Assembly: GCA_963728925.1 (NCBI GenBank)
Contig: CAVSMB010000028.1
Location: forward strand, 124,001 to 188,000
DNA from: JBBPZA01 sp963728925
GTDB lineage: Bacteria; Actinomycetota; Thermoleophilia; Solirubrobacterales; Solirubrobacteraceae
DNA length: 64,000 nucleotides
Direction of reading: 5' to 3'
Shown: positions 1-10,042 of the stretch, piece after piece
How positions within the stretch are numbered: position 1 is the first letter of the stretch
How the letters are laid out: every line of letters begins with the position of its first letter
The notes under the pieces: model-generated
Told to the model about the DNA's origin: nothing
Database searches by the model: none
What the model saw: only the letters and a program-made list of their open reading frames with translations
Translations under genes and position numbers: made by a program

Positions 1-1032
1 ACGATCCTCGCCGCGGGCATCAAGGACTCGGTCGCCTCGAGCGTCGACAAGGGGCTGACCGGAGCCTTCGTCGTCCAGAACACCGACGGGTTCTCGCCCA
101 TCCCGCGGGCGACCGCCGGCGCGGTCAGGCGGGTGCCAGGAATCGGCACGGTGGTCGAGACGCGCTTCTCCAACGCGAAGATCGCCGGCAAGAAGGGCAC
201 CGACAGCGTCACCGGCGTCGACCCGCTCACGCTGCCCTCGATCTACCGCGTGGACTGGAAGAAGGGCTCGCCGGCGACGCTTCGCACGCTCGGCCCGAAC
301 GACACGGTGGTCTCGGACAAGTGGGCTTCGGACCACGACGTGAAGGTCGGCCAGACGCTGCGCGTGCTCACCCCGCTGGACCGGACGATCCCCCTGACCG
401 TCAAGGGCACCTACAAGGACGACGCCCAGCTGCTGGCCGACCTGACCGTGCCCAACCAGACGATGACGAGCCAGTTCGGGATCCGCGACGTCGCCGTGCT
501 GCTCGCGGGGGTGACGCCCGGCCAGAGCGAGGGCGCGGTCAAGGCTCGTGCGACGAAGGCCCTCGAGACCCGCTTCCCGTCGGTAGAGGTGCTGACCAAG
601 AAGGAGTTCACGGACGACGTGGCCGGCCAGGTCAACCAGCTGCTGGCCTTCTTCTACGTGCTCCTCGCGCTGGCGGTCATCGTGTCGCTCTTCGGGATCG
701 TCAACACGCTGGCCCTCTCGATCTACGAGCGAACGCGCGAGCTCGGGATGGTCCGGGCGATCGGGATGTCGCGCCGTCAGGTGCGGACGATGATCCGCTA
801 CGAGTCGATCATCACCGCGCTCATCGGCGCGGCGCTGGGGCTGGTCATCGGCGTGCTCTTCGCCGTGGCCATGACCCCGACGCTCGCCGACCAGGGCCTC
901 GAGATCTCGATTCCCGTGGGGACCCTGGTCGTGCTCCTGATCCTGGCCGGCCTGGCGGGCGTCGTGGCGGCGATCCTGCCGGCGCGGCGGGCGTCCCGGC
1001 TCGACGTGCTGGAGGCGCTGGCGTACGAGTGA
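1..1032 (+). CDS. ABC transporter permease (FtsX/MacB type), 5' truncated
   Basis: The reading frame is open from base 1, so the gene begins before the window; about 343 residues are visible. The first ~190 residues are a soluble MacB-like periplasmic region. They are followed by three hydrophobic segments (starting near nt 640, 820 and 920) arranged as in the C-terminal FtsX domain, including a charged loop with ERTRELGMVRAIGMSRRQV, the usual coupling region that contacts the ATPase. The protein ends with PARRASRLDVLEALAYE, typical of MacB/LolC-type permeases. It would work with an ATPase encoded upstream, in lipoprotein, peptide or drug export or in cell-envelope remodelling; the substrate cannot be told. 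Confidence 0.9.
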   Translation, partial: TILAAGIKDSVASSVDKGLTGAFVVQNTDGFSPIPRATAGAVRRVPGIGTVVETRFSNAKIAGKKGTDSVTGVDPLTLPSIYRVDWKKGSPATLRTLGPNDTVVSDKWASDHDVKVGQTLRVLTPLDRTIPLTVKGTYKDDAQLLADLTVPNQTMTSQFGIRDVAVLLAGVTPGQSEGAVKARATKALETRFPSVEVLTKKEFTDDVAGQVNQLLAFFYVLLALAVIVSLFGIVNTLALSIYERTRELGMVRAIGMSRRQVRTMIRYESIITALIGAALGLVIGVLFAVAMTPTLADQGLEISIPVGTLVVLLILAGLAGVVAAILPARRASRLDVLEALAYE

Positions 1033-1135
1033 GCGGTGGCACCGGCTCGGCGGCTTTGGTGCGCCGGCGAACGGCAGCGACGAGGGAGGGGAGGGGGCAA
1101 GGCGGCCGCGAAGATCCGGGGGTGCCCCGAAGGTC

Positions 1136-2482
1136 TCAGCCCGCCGGCCGCCGGTACAGCGCGTAGAGCAGGCCGGCGAGGATGCCCGCCGCCCCGAAGT
1201 AGCCGACCTCGGCGCGCAGCACCTGGTCGGAGATCGTGGGGGAGACCATCCAGCCGACGAAGCCGGCGGCGGCGAGCATCCAGGCGACCGCGGCGAGCGG
1301 CGCGCGACCGCGGGCCAGGGCCGCCTGGTTGAGCGTGCCGGAGACGAGGTGGAAGCCCATCCCGAGGCCGACGAGCGCGAGCCCTCCGCGGCCGTAGTCG
1401 AAGTCGCCTCCGAACAGGACCGACATCGCCCACGGGCCGATGGCGAGCAGCCCGGCGGCCACCGCGCCGGCGAAGGCGGCGATGGCCAGCACGGTGATGC
1501 GGACGGCGCGGTGGAACTCCTCGGCGCCCTGGCGCACCTCGAGGCCGGCGAGGTGCGGGAGCAGCGAGGTCTGGATGGACTGGAAGAGCTGCAGCGGCGC
1601 GCGCGCGATGAGCAGCACGTTGAACACGAAGCCCGCAAGCGCGGCGTCCGCAGCGGTGACGTCGACGGTGATCACCGCCGCGTTGAGCAGCGTCTGCTCG
1701 GCGAGCATGATGCCGAACACCGCGACGGCGAAGCGCGCCCCGTGGCGCAGGCTGAGCTCGACGACGCGCTCCTCGGCCGCCTCGGCGGCGGGACCAGACT
1801 GGGCGGCGTCGAGCTCGACGACCAGCGCGTCAGGGCCGTCGCCGGCGCCGGCCGGACGGGACTCCTCGCGTCGCCGCGCGAAGGCCGCCGGCACGACGAC
1901 GAGCGACACGAAGGGCGCGGCGGCCATGCCCAGCGCCACCACCGACTGGCCGGAGGCCACGCCGATCGCCACGGCGAGCGCGAAGAGGAAGCGCGAGGTC
2001 GACTCGAGCAGGACGAGCCCGCCGTAGAGCCCGAAGCGCTCGTGCCCGGCGAGCCAGCCGCGCGCGAAGTAGCTCGCGGCGTAGGCGAGCACGCCGACGA
2101 CGAGCACCCAGTACAGCGCCGACGAGCCGTCGAAGACGTTGTCCTCGATCTGGGGCCGCAGGGCGAGCGCCACGGCCAGGAACACGGCGGCGAAGCCGAG
2201 CTGGATGGTGATCGGCACGCGCAGCGGATCGCCCTCCAGGCCACGCGCGCGGCGGTCGGCGATCGTCCGCGACAGCAGCTGCTCGATCGGCCGGTAGATG
2301 ATCGAGACGATCACGAACATCACCGACCACAGCAGGCTCACGTTCTTGTACTCGACCTCGGACAGCACGTGGCTGGCCAGCGAGAAGTAGGCGAAGGTGA
2401 CCAGGCCCGTGGTGGCGATCCCGATCGAGAGGATCGTCGCGCCGCGGCCGTAGGAGCGCGTGGCGCGAGCGGTTCGGGCCAC
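1136..2482 (-). CDS. Polysaccharide/lipid-linked oligosaccharide flippase, MATE/MurJ-Wzx superfamily
   Basis: A 448-residue integral membrane protein with roughly 12-14 hydrophobic segments and few soluble stretches, the pattern of Wzx/MVF flippases that move undecaprenyl- or polyprenyl-linked glycans across the membrane. The GTG start at 2482 lies 2 nt after the stop of the upstream methyltransferase, and the sequence before it in this frame is shadow of that gene. A charged Pro/Ala/Glu-rich loop in the middle separates two halves. Neighbours on the same strand are a methyltransferase and a GT2 glycosyltransferase, which supports a role in exporting an envelope glycan. The exact substrate is unknown. 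Confidence 0.85.
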   Translation of the reverse strand: MARTARATRSYGRGATILSIGIATTGLVTFAYFSLASHVLSEVEYKNVSLLWSVMFVIVSIIYRPIEQLLSRTIADRRARGLEGDPLRVPITIQLGFAAVFLAVALALRPQIEDNVFDGSSALYWVLVVGVLAYAASYFARGWLAGHERFGLYGGLVLLESTSRFLFALAVAIGVASGQSVVALGMAAAPFVSLVVVPAAFARRREESRPAGAGDGPDALVVELDAAQSGPAAEAAEERVVELSLRHGARFAVAVFGIMLAEQTLLNAAVITVDVTAADAALAGFVFNVLLIARAPLQLFQSIQTSLLPHLAGLEVRQGAEEFHRAVRITVLAIAAFAGAVAAGLLAIGPWAMSVLFGGDFDYGRGGLALVGLGMGFHLVSGTLNQAALARGRAPLAAVAWMLAAAGFVGWMVSPTISDQVLRAEVGYFGAAGILAGLLYALYRRPAG

Positions 2483-2484
2483 CG

Positions 2485-3105
2485 CTAACGCAGGCGGACG
2501 AGCAGCATGGTCCACGGCAGCGGCGAGCGCGACTCGACGACCTCGCCGTGGCGCGAGAGCAGCTCGACGAACGATCGCCGGGACCAGTGGTTGAGATGCC
2601 CGGGCGTGTTGCCCAGCTCGCGCAGGTAGCTGCCGCGCGCCAGGTTGAGCGCGCGCCACAGCGGCTCGCGCGGGACGCTCACCAGCAGGTGGCGCTCGGC
2701 CACACGCGCCATCTCGGCGACCGTGTGGGCGGGGTCGGGCACGTGTTCGAGGACCTCGATCGCGCTGGCGACGTCGAACTCGTCGTCCTCGAAGGGCAGG
2801 TTCTCGGCCCGCATGACGCGGTACTCGAGGTTGGGGCGCGAGCGCGTCTCCCACTCGGCCCGCAGCTTGGGGTCGTCGAGGTCGATGCCGACGACGCGCC
2901 GGGCCCCGAGCCGGTCGGCCCACTGGCTGGTGAGCACGCCCTCGCCGCAGCCGATGTCGAGCAGCGACCGCGGAGAGGCCATCTCGAAGAGGTCGTCGAG
3001 CGTGCGCTCGAAGTTGCCCTGCAGGCGCCGGGCGACCGGGTTGGTCGTGTTGTACTTGTCGTAGGTGTTGCCGGTCGGGACCGGGTCGGCGGCGAGCTGG
3101 GTCAT
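2485..3105 (-). CDS. Class I SAM-dependent methyltransferase (Methyltransf_11 type)
   Basis: 206 residues. Motif I is LLDIGCGEG near residues 48-56, followed by VVGIDLDD (motif II acid for the ribose hydroxyls), and IEVLEHVPDP after the central sheet, all standard for small-molecule or lipid methyltransferases of the UbiE/Methyltransf_11 group. The start ATG overlaps the stop of the upstream GT2 gene by 4 nt (ATGA), so the two are probably translationally coupled; the flippase follows after 2 nt. The context suggests methylation of a lipid-linked sugar or polyprenyl intermediate, but the substrate is not evident from sequence. Confidence 0.85.
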   Translation of the reverse strand: MTQLAADPVPTGNTYDKYNTTNPVARRLQGNFERTLDDLFEMASPRSLLDIGCGEGVLTSQWADRLGARRVVGIDLDDPKLRAEWETRSRPNLEYRVMRAENLPFEDDEFDVASAIEVLEHVPDPAHTVAEMARVAERHLLVSVPREPLWRALNLARGSYLRELGNTPGHLNHWSRRSFVELLSRHGEVVESRSPLPWTMLLVRLR

Positions 3106-4178
3106 CGCGTGCCGGTGGTGATGCGCACCGCCTCGTGCTCCCCGGTCTTGCCCGTCGCCTCACCGGAGGCCGCGCCGGTGGTGGCGGGCTGGCCGGTGTC
3201 GCGCGCGCCGGGCTCGTAGTGCGAGGGAGCGACCCCGAGCTGCAGCTCGACGCGGCGCACGCGCTCCAGGGTTCGCTGGGAGAGCACGCGCTGGGCGTAG
3301 AGCAGGTCGCCGATGATGCCCAGGGCGAACAGCAGGGCAGCGGCGTTGAAGAGCACGGCCCCGAGGATCAGCGACTGGACGTGGCCGGCGCCGTCGCCCT
3401 CGATGACGTAGGCGTAGGCGAAGCGGATCCACACGACCACGGCGACGAACCCGACGATCGCCGCGAGCGTCCAGAACACGCGCAGCGGCTCGTACTGGGC
3501 GTAGACGCGGAAGATCGAGACCATGTTGCGGCGCACGTAGGCCCCCATGGAGGGGAACAGGCGCGACTCGCGGGTCTTGGGATTCGTCCCGATCGGGACG
3601 TGGTCGACGGCGACGAGCGTCTTGCCGGCCTGGATGATCGTCTCCAGCGTGTAGGTGAACTTCGAGACCACCTGCATCTGGATCGCGGCCTCGCGGTTGT
3701 AGGCGCGAAAGCCCGACGTCGTGTCGGGAACGTCCGTGGTGGAGGCCTGGCGCACGACCCAGGAACCCAGGCGCTGGAGCGACTTCTTGAGCGGGGAGAA
3801 GTCCCGGATGGTCATCACCTGGCGGTCGCCGACCACCATGTCGGCGTCGCCGGCGAGGATCGGCTCTATGAGTCGGCCGATGTCGCCGCCGTTGTACTGG
3901 TTGTCGGCGTCGGTGTTGACGATGATGTCGGCGCCGAGCTTGAGCGACGCGTCGAGGCCCGCCTGGAAGCCGGCGGCGAGCCCCTTGTTGTTGGTCAGGC
4001 GGACGATGTGGTCGACGCCGTTCTCGCGCGCGACCTCGACGGTGCGGTCGGTCGACCCGTCGTCGATCACGAGCCATTCGACCTCGTCGACGCCGGGCAG
4101 CTCGCGCGGAAGGTCGCCCAGCGTGGCCGGCAGCGTGGCCTCCTCGTCGAGGCACGGGATCTGGATGATCAGCTTCAT
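3102..4178 (-). CDS. Family 2 glycosyltransferase (polyprenyl-phosphate sugar transferase type) with C-terminal membrane segments
   Basis: 358 residues. The N-terminal GT-A domain opens with IQIPCLDEEATLPATL and VIDDGSTDRTVE, and carries NTDADNQY, the DXD-like metal/nucleotide motif. Around residue 170 is TSGFRAYNREAA, characteristic of dolichol-phosphate-mannose synthase relatives. Two hydrophobic segments lie at about residues 235-255 and 270-295, then a charged cytoplasmic tail. Family members transfer a sugar from a nucleotide donor to polyprenyl phosphate or a lipid acceptor at the cytoplasmic face. It is the first gene of a three-gene minus-strand operon and overlaps the methyltransferase by 4 nt. 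Confidence 0.9.
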   Translation of the reverse strand: MKLIIQIPCLDEEATLPATLGDLPRELPGVDEVEWLVIDDGSTDRTVEVARENGVDHIVRLTNNKGLAAGFQAGLDASLKLGADIIVNTDADNQYNGGDIGRLIEPILAGDADMVVGDRQVMTIRDFSPLKKSLQRLGSWVVRQASTTDVPDTTSGFRAYNREAAIQMQVVSKFTYTLETIIQAGKTLVAVDHVPIGTNPKTRESRLFPSMGAYVRRNMVSIFRVYAQYEPLRVFWTLAAIVGFVAVVVWIRFAYAYVIEGDGAGHVQSLILGAVLFNAAALLFALGIIGDLLYAQRVLSQRTLERVRRVELQLGVAPSHYEPGARDTGQPATTGAASGEATGKTGEHEAVRITTGTR

Positions 4179-4188
4179 GAAGACACCG

Positions 4189-4194
4189 AGGGTA
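4189..4194 (-). promoter_or_regulatory. Candidate -10 box of the GT2-methyltransferase-flippase operon
   Basis: TACCCT on the minus strand, 10 nt before the ATG at 4178. It fits the TANNNT-N6-10-start pattern seen repeatedly in this window, so the transcript would be leaderless or nearly so. No clear -35 box is visible. Confidence 0.4.
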
Positions 4195-4251
4195 GCCCGG
4201 AGGGCCGACGAGTTCTCGCAGGACGGGCACGGAGGCCTCGGGTCCGTGCCG

Positions 4252-4257
4252 TAGACT
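4252..4257 (+). promoter_or_regulatory. Candidate -10 box of the GT39-like gene
   Basis: TAGACT on the plus strand, 17 nt before the ATG at 4275, inside the short divergent region 4179-4274 shared with the minus-strand glycan operon. The leader would be about 10 nt. No obvious -35 box. Confidence 0.35.
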
Positions 4258-4274
4258 CGACCCGGCAGTATCGC

Positions 4275-6287
4275 ATGCGGCCTTCCTCCACGACCGACAC
4301 CCCTGCCCGATCGCGGGGAGCCTCACCGGCCGCGAAGGTGCGCACCGGCGTCAACGGCGCGCTCGCGCGCGCCCGCCGGCCGCGCGCCGACGGCTGGACG
4401 CTCGCCCTTGCCGGCCTGCTCGCCGTCGCGCTCGCCGTGCGCCTCTGGGGCGTCAAGAGCGGGCTCCCGTACGCCTTCAACGTCGACGAGAACGCCCACT
4501 TCGTCCCACGCGCCATCGGGTTCTTCGGCCACACCCTGAACCCCTACTACTTCGTCAACCCGCCGGCGACCAGCTACGTCTTCTACCTCGTGTTCTCGCT
4601 GTGGTTCGGGACCGGGCAGGCCGCAGCGCACGCCTACGCCACCGATGCGACCGAGGTGTGGCTGCTGGCCCGCGTCACCGTCGCGGTCATCAGCACCTCC
4701 GCGGTGTGGCTGACCTACCTCGCGGGCAAGCGGCTCTTCGACCGGCCCACCGCGCTGCTGGGGGCGGGCATCCTCACCTTCGCCTTCCTGCCGGTCTTCT
4801 ACTCGCACCTCGCGCTCAACGACGCTCCGGCGATGTCGGCCGTGGCGCTATCGCTGTTCGGGACCGCGCTCGTCCTGCGCAGCGGGCGCTGGTGGAGCTA
4901 CGCGATCGCCGGGGCCGGCCTCGGCCTCGCGATCTCCACCAAGTACACGGCGGGGATCGTCATCGTCCCGCTCGTCTCGGCCGCGCTCGCGCGCTGGTGG
5001 GAGGAGCCCGACCGGCCGCGGCGCGTGCGCGACCTCGTGCGACCGAGCGGCCTGCTCGCGCTGCTGCGCTCGCCGGCCCTGCGCGGGCTCGTGCTGATCG
5101 CCGGCGCCGCCACCGTGCTCGCCTTCGCGATCACCAACCCCTACGCCATCCGCTCCTGGAGCGAGTTCATCGACGGGATCCGCAAGCAGGGCTCGGCGAC
5201 CTCGGGCTCGGACAAGCTCGGGGTCACGGAGTCGAGCGGCTTTCGCTACTACCTGTGGTCGCTGACGTGGGGGATGGGCTGGGTGCCCGCGCTCGCGTCC
5301 GTCGGCGGCGCCGTGCTGCTCGTCCGCCGTGATCGGCGGCTCGCCTGGGTGCTGCTCCCCGCCGTCGTGATCTTCTTCCTCTTCATGGGCAACCAGCAGC
5401 GCTTCTTCGGGCGCTGGTTCCTGCCCGTCTACCCGATCCTCTGCCTGCTCGCCGCCTACGGCGCCGTCGAGCTCGTGCGCTGGGCCGGGCGCAGGGCGCC
5501 GCGCCGGCGCCCGGTGCTGGCCGCGATCGCGGCTGCCGCGCTCGTCGGGCAGGGGCTGGTCTACAGCGTCCACAACGACCTCGTGGGGGCGCGTGAGGAC
5601 ACGCGGACGCAGGCCCGCACGTGGCTGCTCGACCACGTGCCGCCGGGCAGTCGCGTGGTGATGGAGCCGGTGGTGACCGACTCGTGGCTGATGGACACCC
5701 GCGTCGCGTCGCCCGACAGCCCCGACGGCAGCATCTGGAAGCTCTGGAGCGCCGACGATTTCCAGGACAGCGCGGGACTGATCGCCGCCGACGCCGTCAA
5801 CAGCCGCCTGGACACCGGCGCCGCCGGCCGCGAGCTCGTGACCAGGGGCATGCTCGGTCTGTTCCCCGGTCAGCAGCCGCCCGGGACGCTCCCCGGCCGC
5901 AGGCGCACGTCGGCCGGCGTGGTCGGCGCCGAGGGCTACACCCGCAGCCTGCGCCCCGAGCTGATCGACGCCTACGAGCGCCTGGGCTACTGCTACGTGG
6001 TCACCGGGTCGACCCAGTCCCAGCGCGCCGTCAGCCAGCCTGGACGGGTGCCCGAGGCGGTCGCCTACTACCGCGAGCTCGCGCGTCGCGGCACCGAGGT
6101 GTACCGAGCGACCCCCTTCGGGGCGCGGGGCGACAGCGTGCCCTTCAACTTCGACTGGTCCTTCGACTACTACCCGCTGGCCTACCACCGCCCGGGCCCG
6201 GTGATGACGGTCTACCGCCTCAACGGTGGTGCCTGCGCCCCGGGGGCCCCGGCCGTCGCGGGCGTTCCGGACGCTCACGGAGCGTGA
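4275..6287 (+). CDS. GT39/PMT-like membrane glycosyltransferase (ArnT superfamily)
   Basis: 670 residues. After a basic N-terminus comes a first membrane span near residues 37-55 and an extracytoplasmic loop with NVDENAHFV, the acidic motif expected of GT-C enzymes that use polyprenyl-phosphate sugar donors; a second acidic loop, LALNDAPAM, follows near residue 180. About 10-12 hydrophobic segments occur up to residue ~420, then a ~240-residue soluble C-terminal domain. The ATG at 4275 is preferred because the frame upstream is antisense to the divergent GT2 gene. Pairing with that GT2 (donor maker) suggests it transfers a sugar from polyprenyl phosphate to a lipid, protein or glycan outside the membrane. 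Acceptor unknown. Confidence 0.8.
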   Translation: MRPSSTTDTPARSRGASPAAKVRTGVNGALARARRPRADGWTLALAGLLAVALAVRLWGVKSGLPYAFNVDENAHFVPRAIGFFGHTLNPYYFVNPPATSYVFYLVFSLWFGTGQAAAHAYATDATEVWLLARVTVAVISTSAVWLTYLAGKRLFDRPTALLGAGILTFAFLPVFYSHLALNDAPAMSAVALSLFGTALVLRSGRWWSYAIAGAGLGLAISTKYTAGIVIVPLVSAALARWWEEPDRPRRVRDLVRPSGLLALLRSPALRGLVLIAGAATVLAFAITNPYAIRSWSEFIDGIRKQGSATSGSDKLGVTESSGFRYYLWSLTWGMGWVPALASVGGAVLLVRRDRRLAWVLLPAVVIFFLFMGNQQRFFGRWFLPVYPILCLLAAYGAVELVRWAGRRAPRRRPVLAAIAAAALVGQGLVYSVHNDLVGAREDTRTQARTWLLDHVPPGSRVVMEPVVTDSWLMDTRVASPDSPDGSIWKLWSADDFQDSAGLIAADAVNSRLDTGAAGRELVTRGMLGLFPGQQPPGTLPGRRRTSAGVVGAEGYTRSLRPELIDAYERLGYCYVVTGSTQSQRAVSQPGRVPEAVAYYRELARRGTEVYRATPFGARGDSVPFNFDWSFDYYPLAYHRPGPVMTVYRLNGGACAPGAPAVAGVPDAHGA

Positions 6288-6317
6288 CGTCCGCGTCACC
6301 CTGACTCGCGAGTCAGG
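6284..6317. promoter_or_regulatory. Two adjacent inverted repeats before the riboflavin operon
   Basis: GTGACG/CGTCAC (6284-6289 and 6294-6299) overlaps the stop codon of the upstream gene, and immediately after it lies a perfect 18-bp palindrome, CCTGACTCGCGAGTCAGG, at 6300-6317. The ribD ATG is at 6342. This is the place where many bacteria have an FMN riboswitch, which is absent here, so the palindrome is a good candidate for a dimeric repressor operator; that is inference. Confidence 0.5.
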
Positions 6318-6341
6318 CCATCTCCCTATCCTCAACGGGGG

Positions 6342-7472
6342 ATGCCGGAAACCCTCTCGGAGACCGATCGCCGTCACCTCGCCCGCTCGATCGAGCTGGC
6401 CGAGCGCGGTCGCGGGCACGTCAGCCCCAATCCGCTGGTCGGAGCGGTCATCGCCCGTGGCGACGACGTCGTCGGCGAGGGCTTCCACAGCGCCTATGGC
6501 GCCCCCCACGCCGAGGTCGAGGCGATCGACGCCGCCGGGGGCGACGCCATCCGCGACGCCACGCTGTACGTCTCGCTGGAGCCCTGCTGCCATCAGGGCC
6601 AGACGCCGCCCTGCACCGACGCGATCGTGGGCGCGGGCATCTGCCGCGTCGTGGTCGCCTCCGACGATCCCTCCAGCAAGGCCTCGGGCCGCGGGCTGGG
6701 GATCCTGCGCGACGAGGGCGTCGACGTCTCGGTCGCCTCGAGCCAGGACGACCTCGCCGAGCGCGCGCGACGCCTCAATCAGCCGTTTCGCAAGCACGCG
6801 AGGACCGGGCGCCCCTACGTGGTCTTCAAGTCGGCGATGTCGCTCGACGGCAAGGTCGCGACCGAGACCGGCGACTCCAAGTGGATCTCGGGCCGTTCCA
6901 GCCGCCGGCTCGCCCACCGCTGGCGGGCGGAGTGCGACGCGGTGGCCGTCGGCATCGGCACCGCGCTCGCCGACGACCCGCAGCTCACCGTGCGGCTGGA
7001 GGGCGCCTACGCGCAGCCCCGGCGCGTCGTCTTCGACTCGACCGCGCGCCTGCCGCTGGACTCCAAGCTGGTGTCCGAGGCGCCCGGCGTGCCGCTCACC
7101 GTCGTGGTCTCGCGGGCGGCTGCGCGGACCTCGGCCTCCGCCCTGCAGGCGGCCGGAGCAGACGTGGTGGTGGCCACCGGCGGCAACGAGCCGGCGCGCG
7201 TGTGCTCGGCCCTCGACCAGCTCGGCGAGGCCGGGGTCACCTCTGTTCTGCTCGAGGGCGGGCCGCGGCTCGCCGGGGCGTTCCTCGACGCCGGCGAGGT
7301 CGACGAGCTGCGGTTCTTCTTCGCACCGATCGTGGTCGGGGGGCGCACGGCGCGCGACCCTGTGGAGGGCGCCGGGGCCGAGCGCATCTCCCAGGCGACG
7401 CGGGCACTGGACCTCGGCTGCGAGCGCGTGGAGGAGGACCTCCTCGTGCGCGCGCGCGTCCGGGAGTGGTGA
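6342..7472 (+). CDS. ribD: Bifunctional riboflavin deaminase/reductase
   Basis: 376 residues catalysing steps two and three of riboflavin synthesis: deamination of diaminohydroxyphosphoribosylaminopyrimidine and reduction of the ribosyl side chain with NADPH. The N-terminal deaminase shows the zinc site HAEVEAID and EPCCHQGQTPPCTDAI; the reductase half starts near residue 150 with VVFKSAMSLDGKVA and contains VLLEGGPRLAGAFL. The ATG at 6342 follows a purine-only GGGGG run rather than a spaced Shine-Dalgarno, and a TATCCT sequence 9 nt upstream could be the -10 box of a leaderless transcript. First gene of a complete rib operon. Confidence 0.95.
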   Translation: MPETLSETDRRHLARSIELAERGRGHVSPNPLVGAVIARGDDVVGEGFHSAYGAPHAEVEAIDAAGGDAIRDATLYVSLEPCCHQGQTPPCTDAIVGAGICRVVVASDDPSSKASGRGLGILRDEGVDVSVASSQDDLAERARRLNQPFRKHARTGRPYVVFKSAMSLDGKVATETGDSKWISGRSSRRLAHRWRAECDAVAVGIGTALADDPQLTVRLEGAYAQPRRVVFDSTARLPLDSKLVSEAPGVPLTVVVSRAAARTSASALQAAGADVVVATGGNEPARVCSALDQLGEAGVTSVLLEGGPRLAGAFLDAGEVDELRFFFAPIVVGGRTARDPVEGAGAERISQATRALDLGCERVEEDLLVRARVREW

Positions 7473-7476
7473 GCGC

Positions 7477-8057
7477 GTGTTCACCGGGCTGATCGCGAAC
7501 CTGGGCGAGGTGGAGGCGGTCGAGGCGACGGGCGACGGCGCCCGCCTGCGGGTCCGCACGCCGCTCGCCTCAGAGCTCGCCGCGGGCGACTCGGTCGCCG
7601 TCAACGGCGTCTGCCTCACCGCCACCACCGTGGAGGGCGAGGGCTTCGCTGCCGACGTGGTCTCAGAGACGCTGCGGCGCTCGTCGCTCGGCGCGCTCGC
7701 GGCCGGGGCGCCGGTCAACCTCGAGCTGCCGCTGCGAGCCGCGGATCGGCTGGGGGGCCACGTGGTACAGGGTCACGTCGACGGCGTTGGGGAGGTCGTC
7801 GACGTGGTCGACGAGGGCTTCTCGCGCGTCGTGACCGTCGCTGTGCCCGACGGCCTGGAGCGCTACGTCGTCGAGAAGGGCTCGATCGCGATCGACGGCA
7901 TCAGCCTGACGGTCGCGGCGCTCCAGGACGGGCGCCTCAGCATCGCCGTGATCCCCGAGACGCTCGAGCGGACGACGCTCGGCGCCGCGCAGCCCGGGCG
8001 GCCTGTCAACCTTGAGGTCGACGTCTTGGCCAAATACGTTGAGAGACAGGTGAATCG

Positions 8058-8061
<4 letters not shown>
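7477..8061 (+). CDS. ribE: Riboflavin synthase, alpha chain
   Basis: 194 residues, the normal size for the trimeric riboflavin synthase that dismutates two 6,7-dimethyl-8-ribityllumazines. The characteristic N-terminus FTGLI is present (the GTG start gives MFTGLI). The two internally repeated barrel halves are visible: DSVAVNGVCLTA in the first and GSIAIDGISLTVA in the second, each with GGHVVQGHVD/PETLERTTLG type segments. The GTG at 7477 lies 4 nt after ribD; the last four bases overlap ribBA (ATGA), implying coupled translation. Confidence 0.95.
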
Positions 8062-9391
<1,330 letters not shown>

Positions 9392-9392
<1 letters not shown>

Positions 9393-9832
9393 TGGCGGCC
9401 CCCCGCTTCGCGCTGATCGTCGGGCGCTTCTACGGCGAGCTCGCGGAGCGCCTGGTGGCCGGTGCGAAGGCCGCGCTCGATGAGGCCGGCGTCGAGAACG
9501 TCGACGTCTTCGACGTTCCCGGCGCCTTCGAGCTGCCGCTCGGCGCGCGCTACGCGGCCGACTCGGGTCGCTACACCGGCATCGTGTGCCTGGGCGCGGT
9601 GATCCGCGGCGAGACCTCGCACTACGACCTCGTCTGCGAGGGCGCCGCGCGCGGGATCCAGGACGTCCAGCTGCGCACGGGCGTGCCCTGCGGCTTCGGC
9701 GTGCTGACCGTTGAGACGATGGAGCAGGCGGTCGCCCGCGCCGGCGGGGACAAGCGCGACACGGGTCGCGACGCCGCGCAGGCGGCGCTGCGGATGGCCC
9801 GGCTCCACGCGGAGCTTGGCGCGGACCGCTAG
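9392..9832 (+). CDS. ribH: 6,7-dimethyl-8-ribityllumazine synthase
   Basis: 146 residues, normal for the icosahedral or pentameric lumazine synthase that joins the RibBA and RibD products. Visible motifs are RFYGELAERL near the N-terminus, FDVPGAFELP, the phosphate-site segment GAVIRGETSHYD with its catalytic His, and GVLTVETMEQAVARAGG. The GTG start at 9392 shares a base with the TAG stop of ribBA. It closes the operon; a 7-bp GC-rich hairpin follows 4 nt after the stop. Confidence 0.95.
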
Positions 9833-9836
9833 GCGG

Positions 9837-9853
9837 CGCCCGCCGTGCGGGCG
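9837..9853. terminator. GC-rich hairpin after ribH
   Basis: CGCCCGC-CGT-GCGGGCG forms a perfect 7-bp stem with a 3-nt loop, 4 nt after the ribH stop. There is no T-run, so it may be an actinobacterial L-shaped-type terminator or a 3' stabiliser. The remainder of the gap to 10042 shows no gene or recognisable motif. Confidence 0.4.
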
Positions 9854-10042
9854 AGCGAGAGGGCCTCGGCGAGAGGAGCTTCCTGCCCTCCCCGTTCGAG
9901 ATCTCTCTCGCTGGGACGCACTCGGCCATGCCCCACTTTGCGCGACGCGCCGGTCAGAGTGCTGGACGCGCCCCTCGAACGTTGCCGGTCACGGCGTGTT
10001 CATCGTCGCTTTCTTCATGGTTGTTGTCGCTCGCCGGACGGC

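Noticed and set aside
2485..3163. Flippase start far upstream giving a 675-residue protein
   Set aside because: The extra N-terminal part is an Arg/Pro/Ala-rich shadow of the methyltransferase; GTG 2482 begins the real protein.
3135..4274. Long plus-strand open frame upstream of the GT39-like gene
   Set aside because: It is antisense to the GT2 glycosyltransferase, is rich in Arg/Asp/Gly/His as expected of a shadow frame, and has no motif. The ATG at 4275 is a better start.
6288..6341. FMN riboswitch before ribD
   Set aside because: Only 54 nt are available and none of the conserved RFN segments are present.
9854..10042. Gene in the gap after ribH
   Set aside because: Plus-strand frames here continue as antisense of the VOC gene and lack any motif; nothing but the hairpin is supportable.
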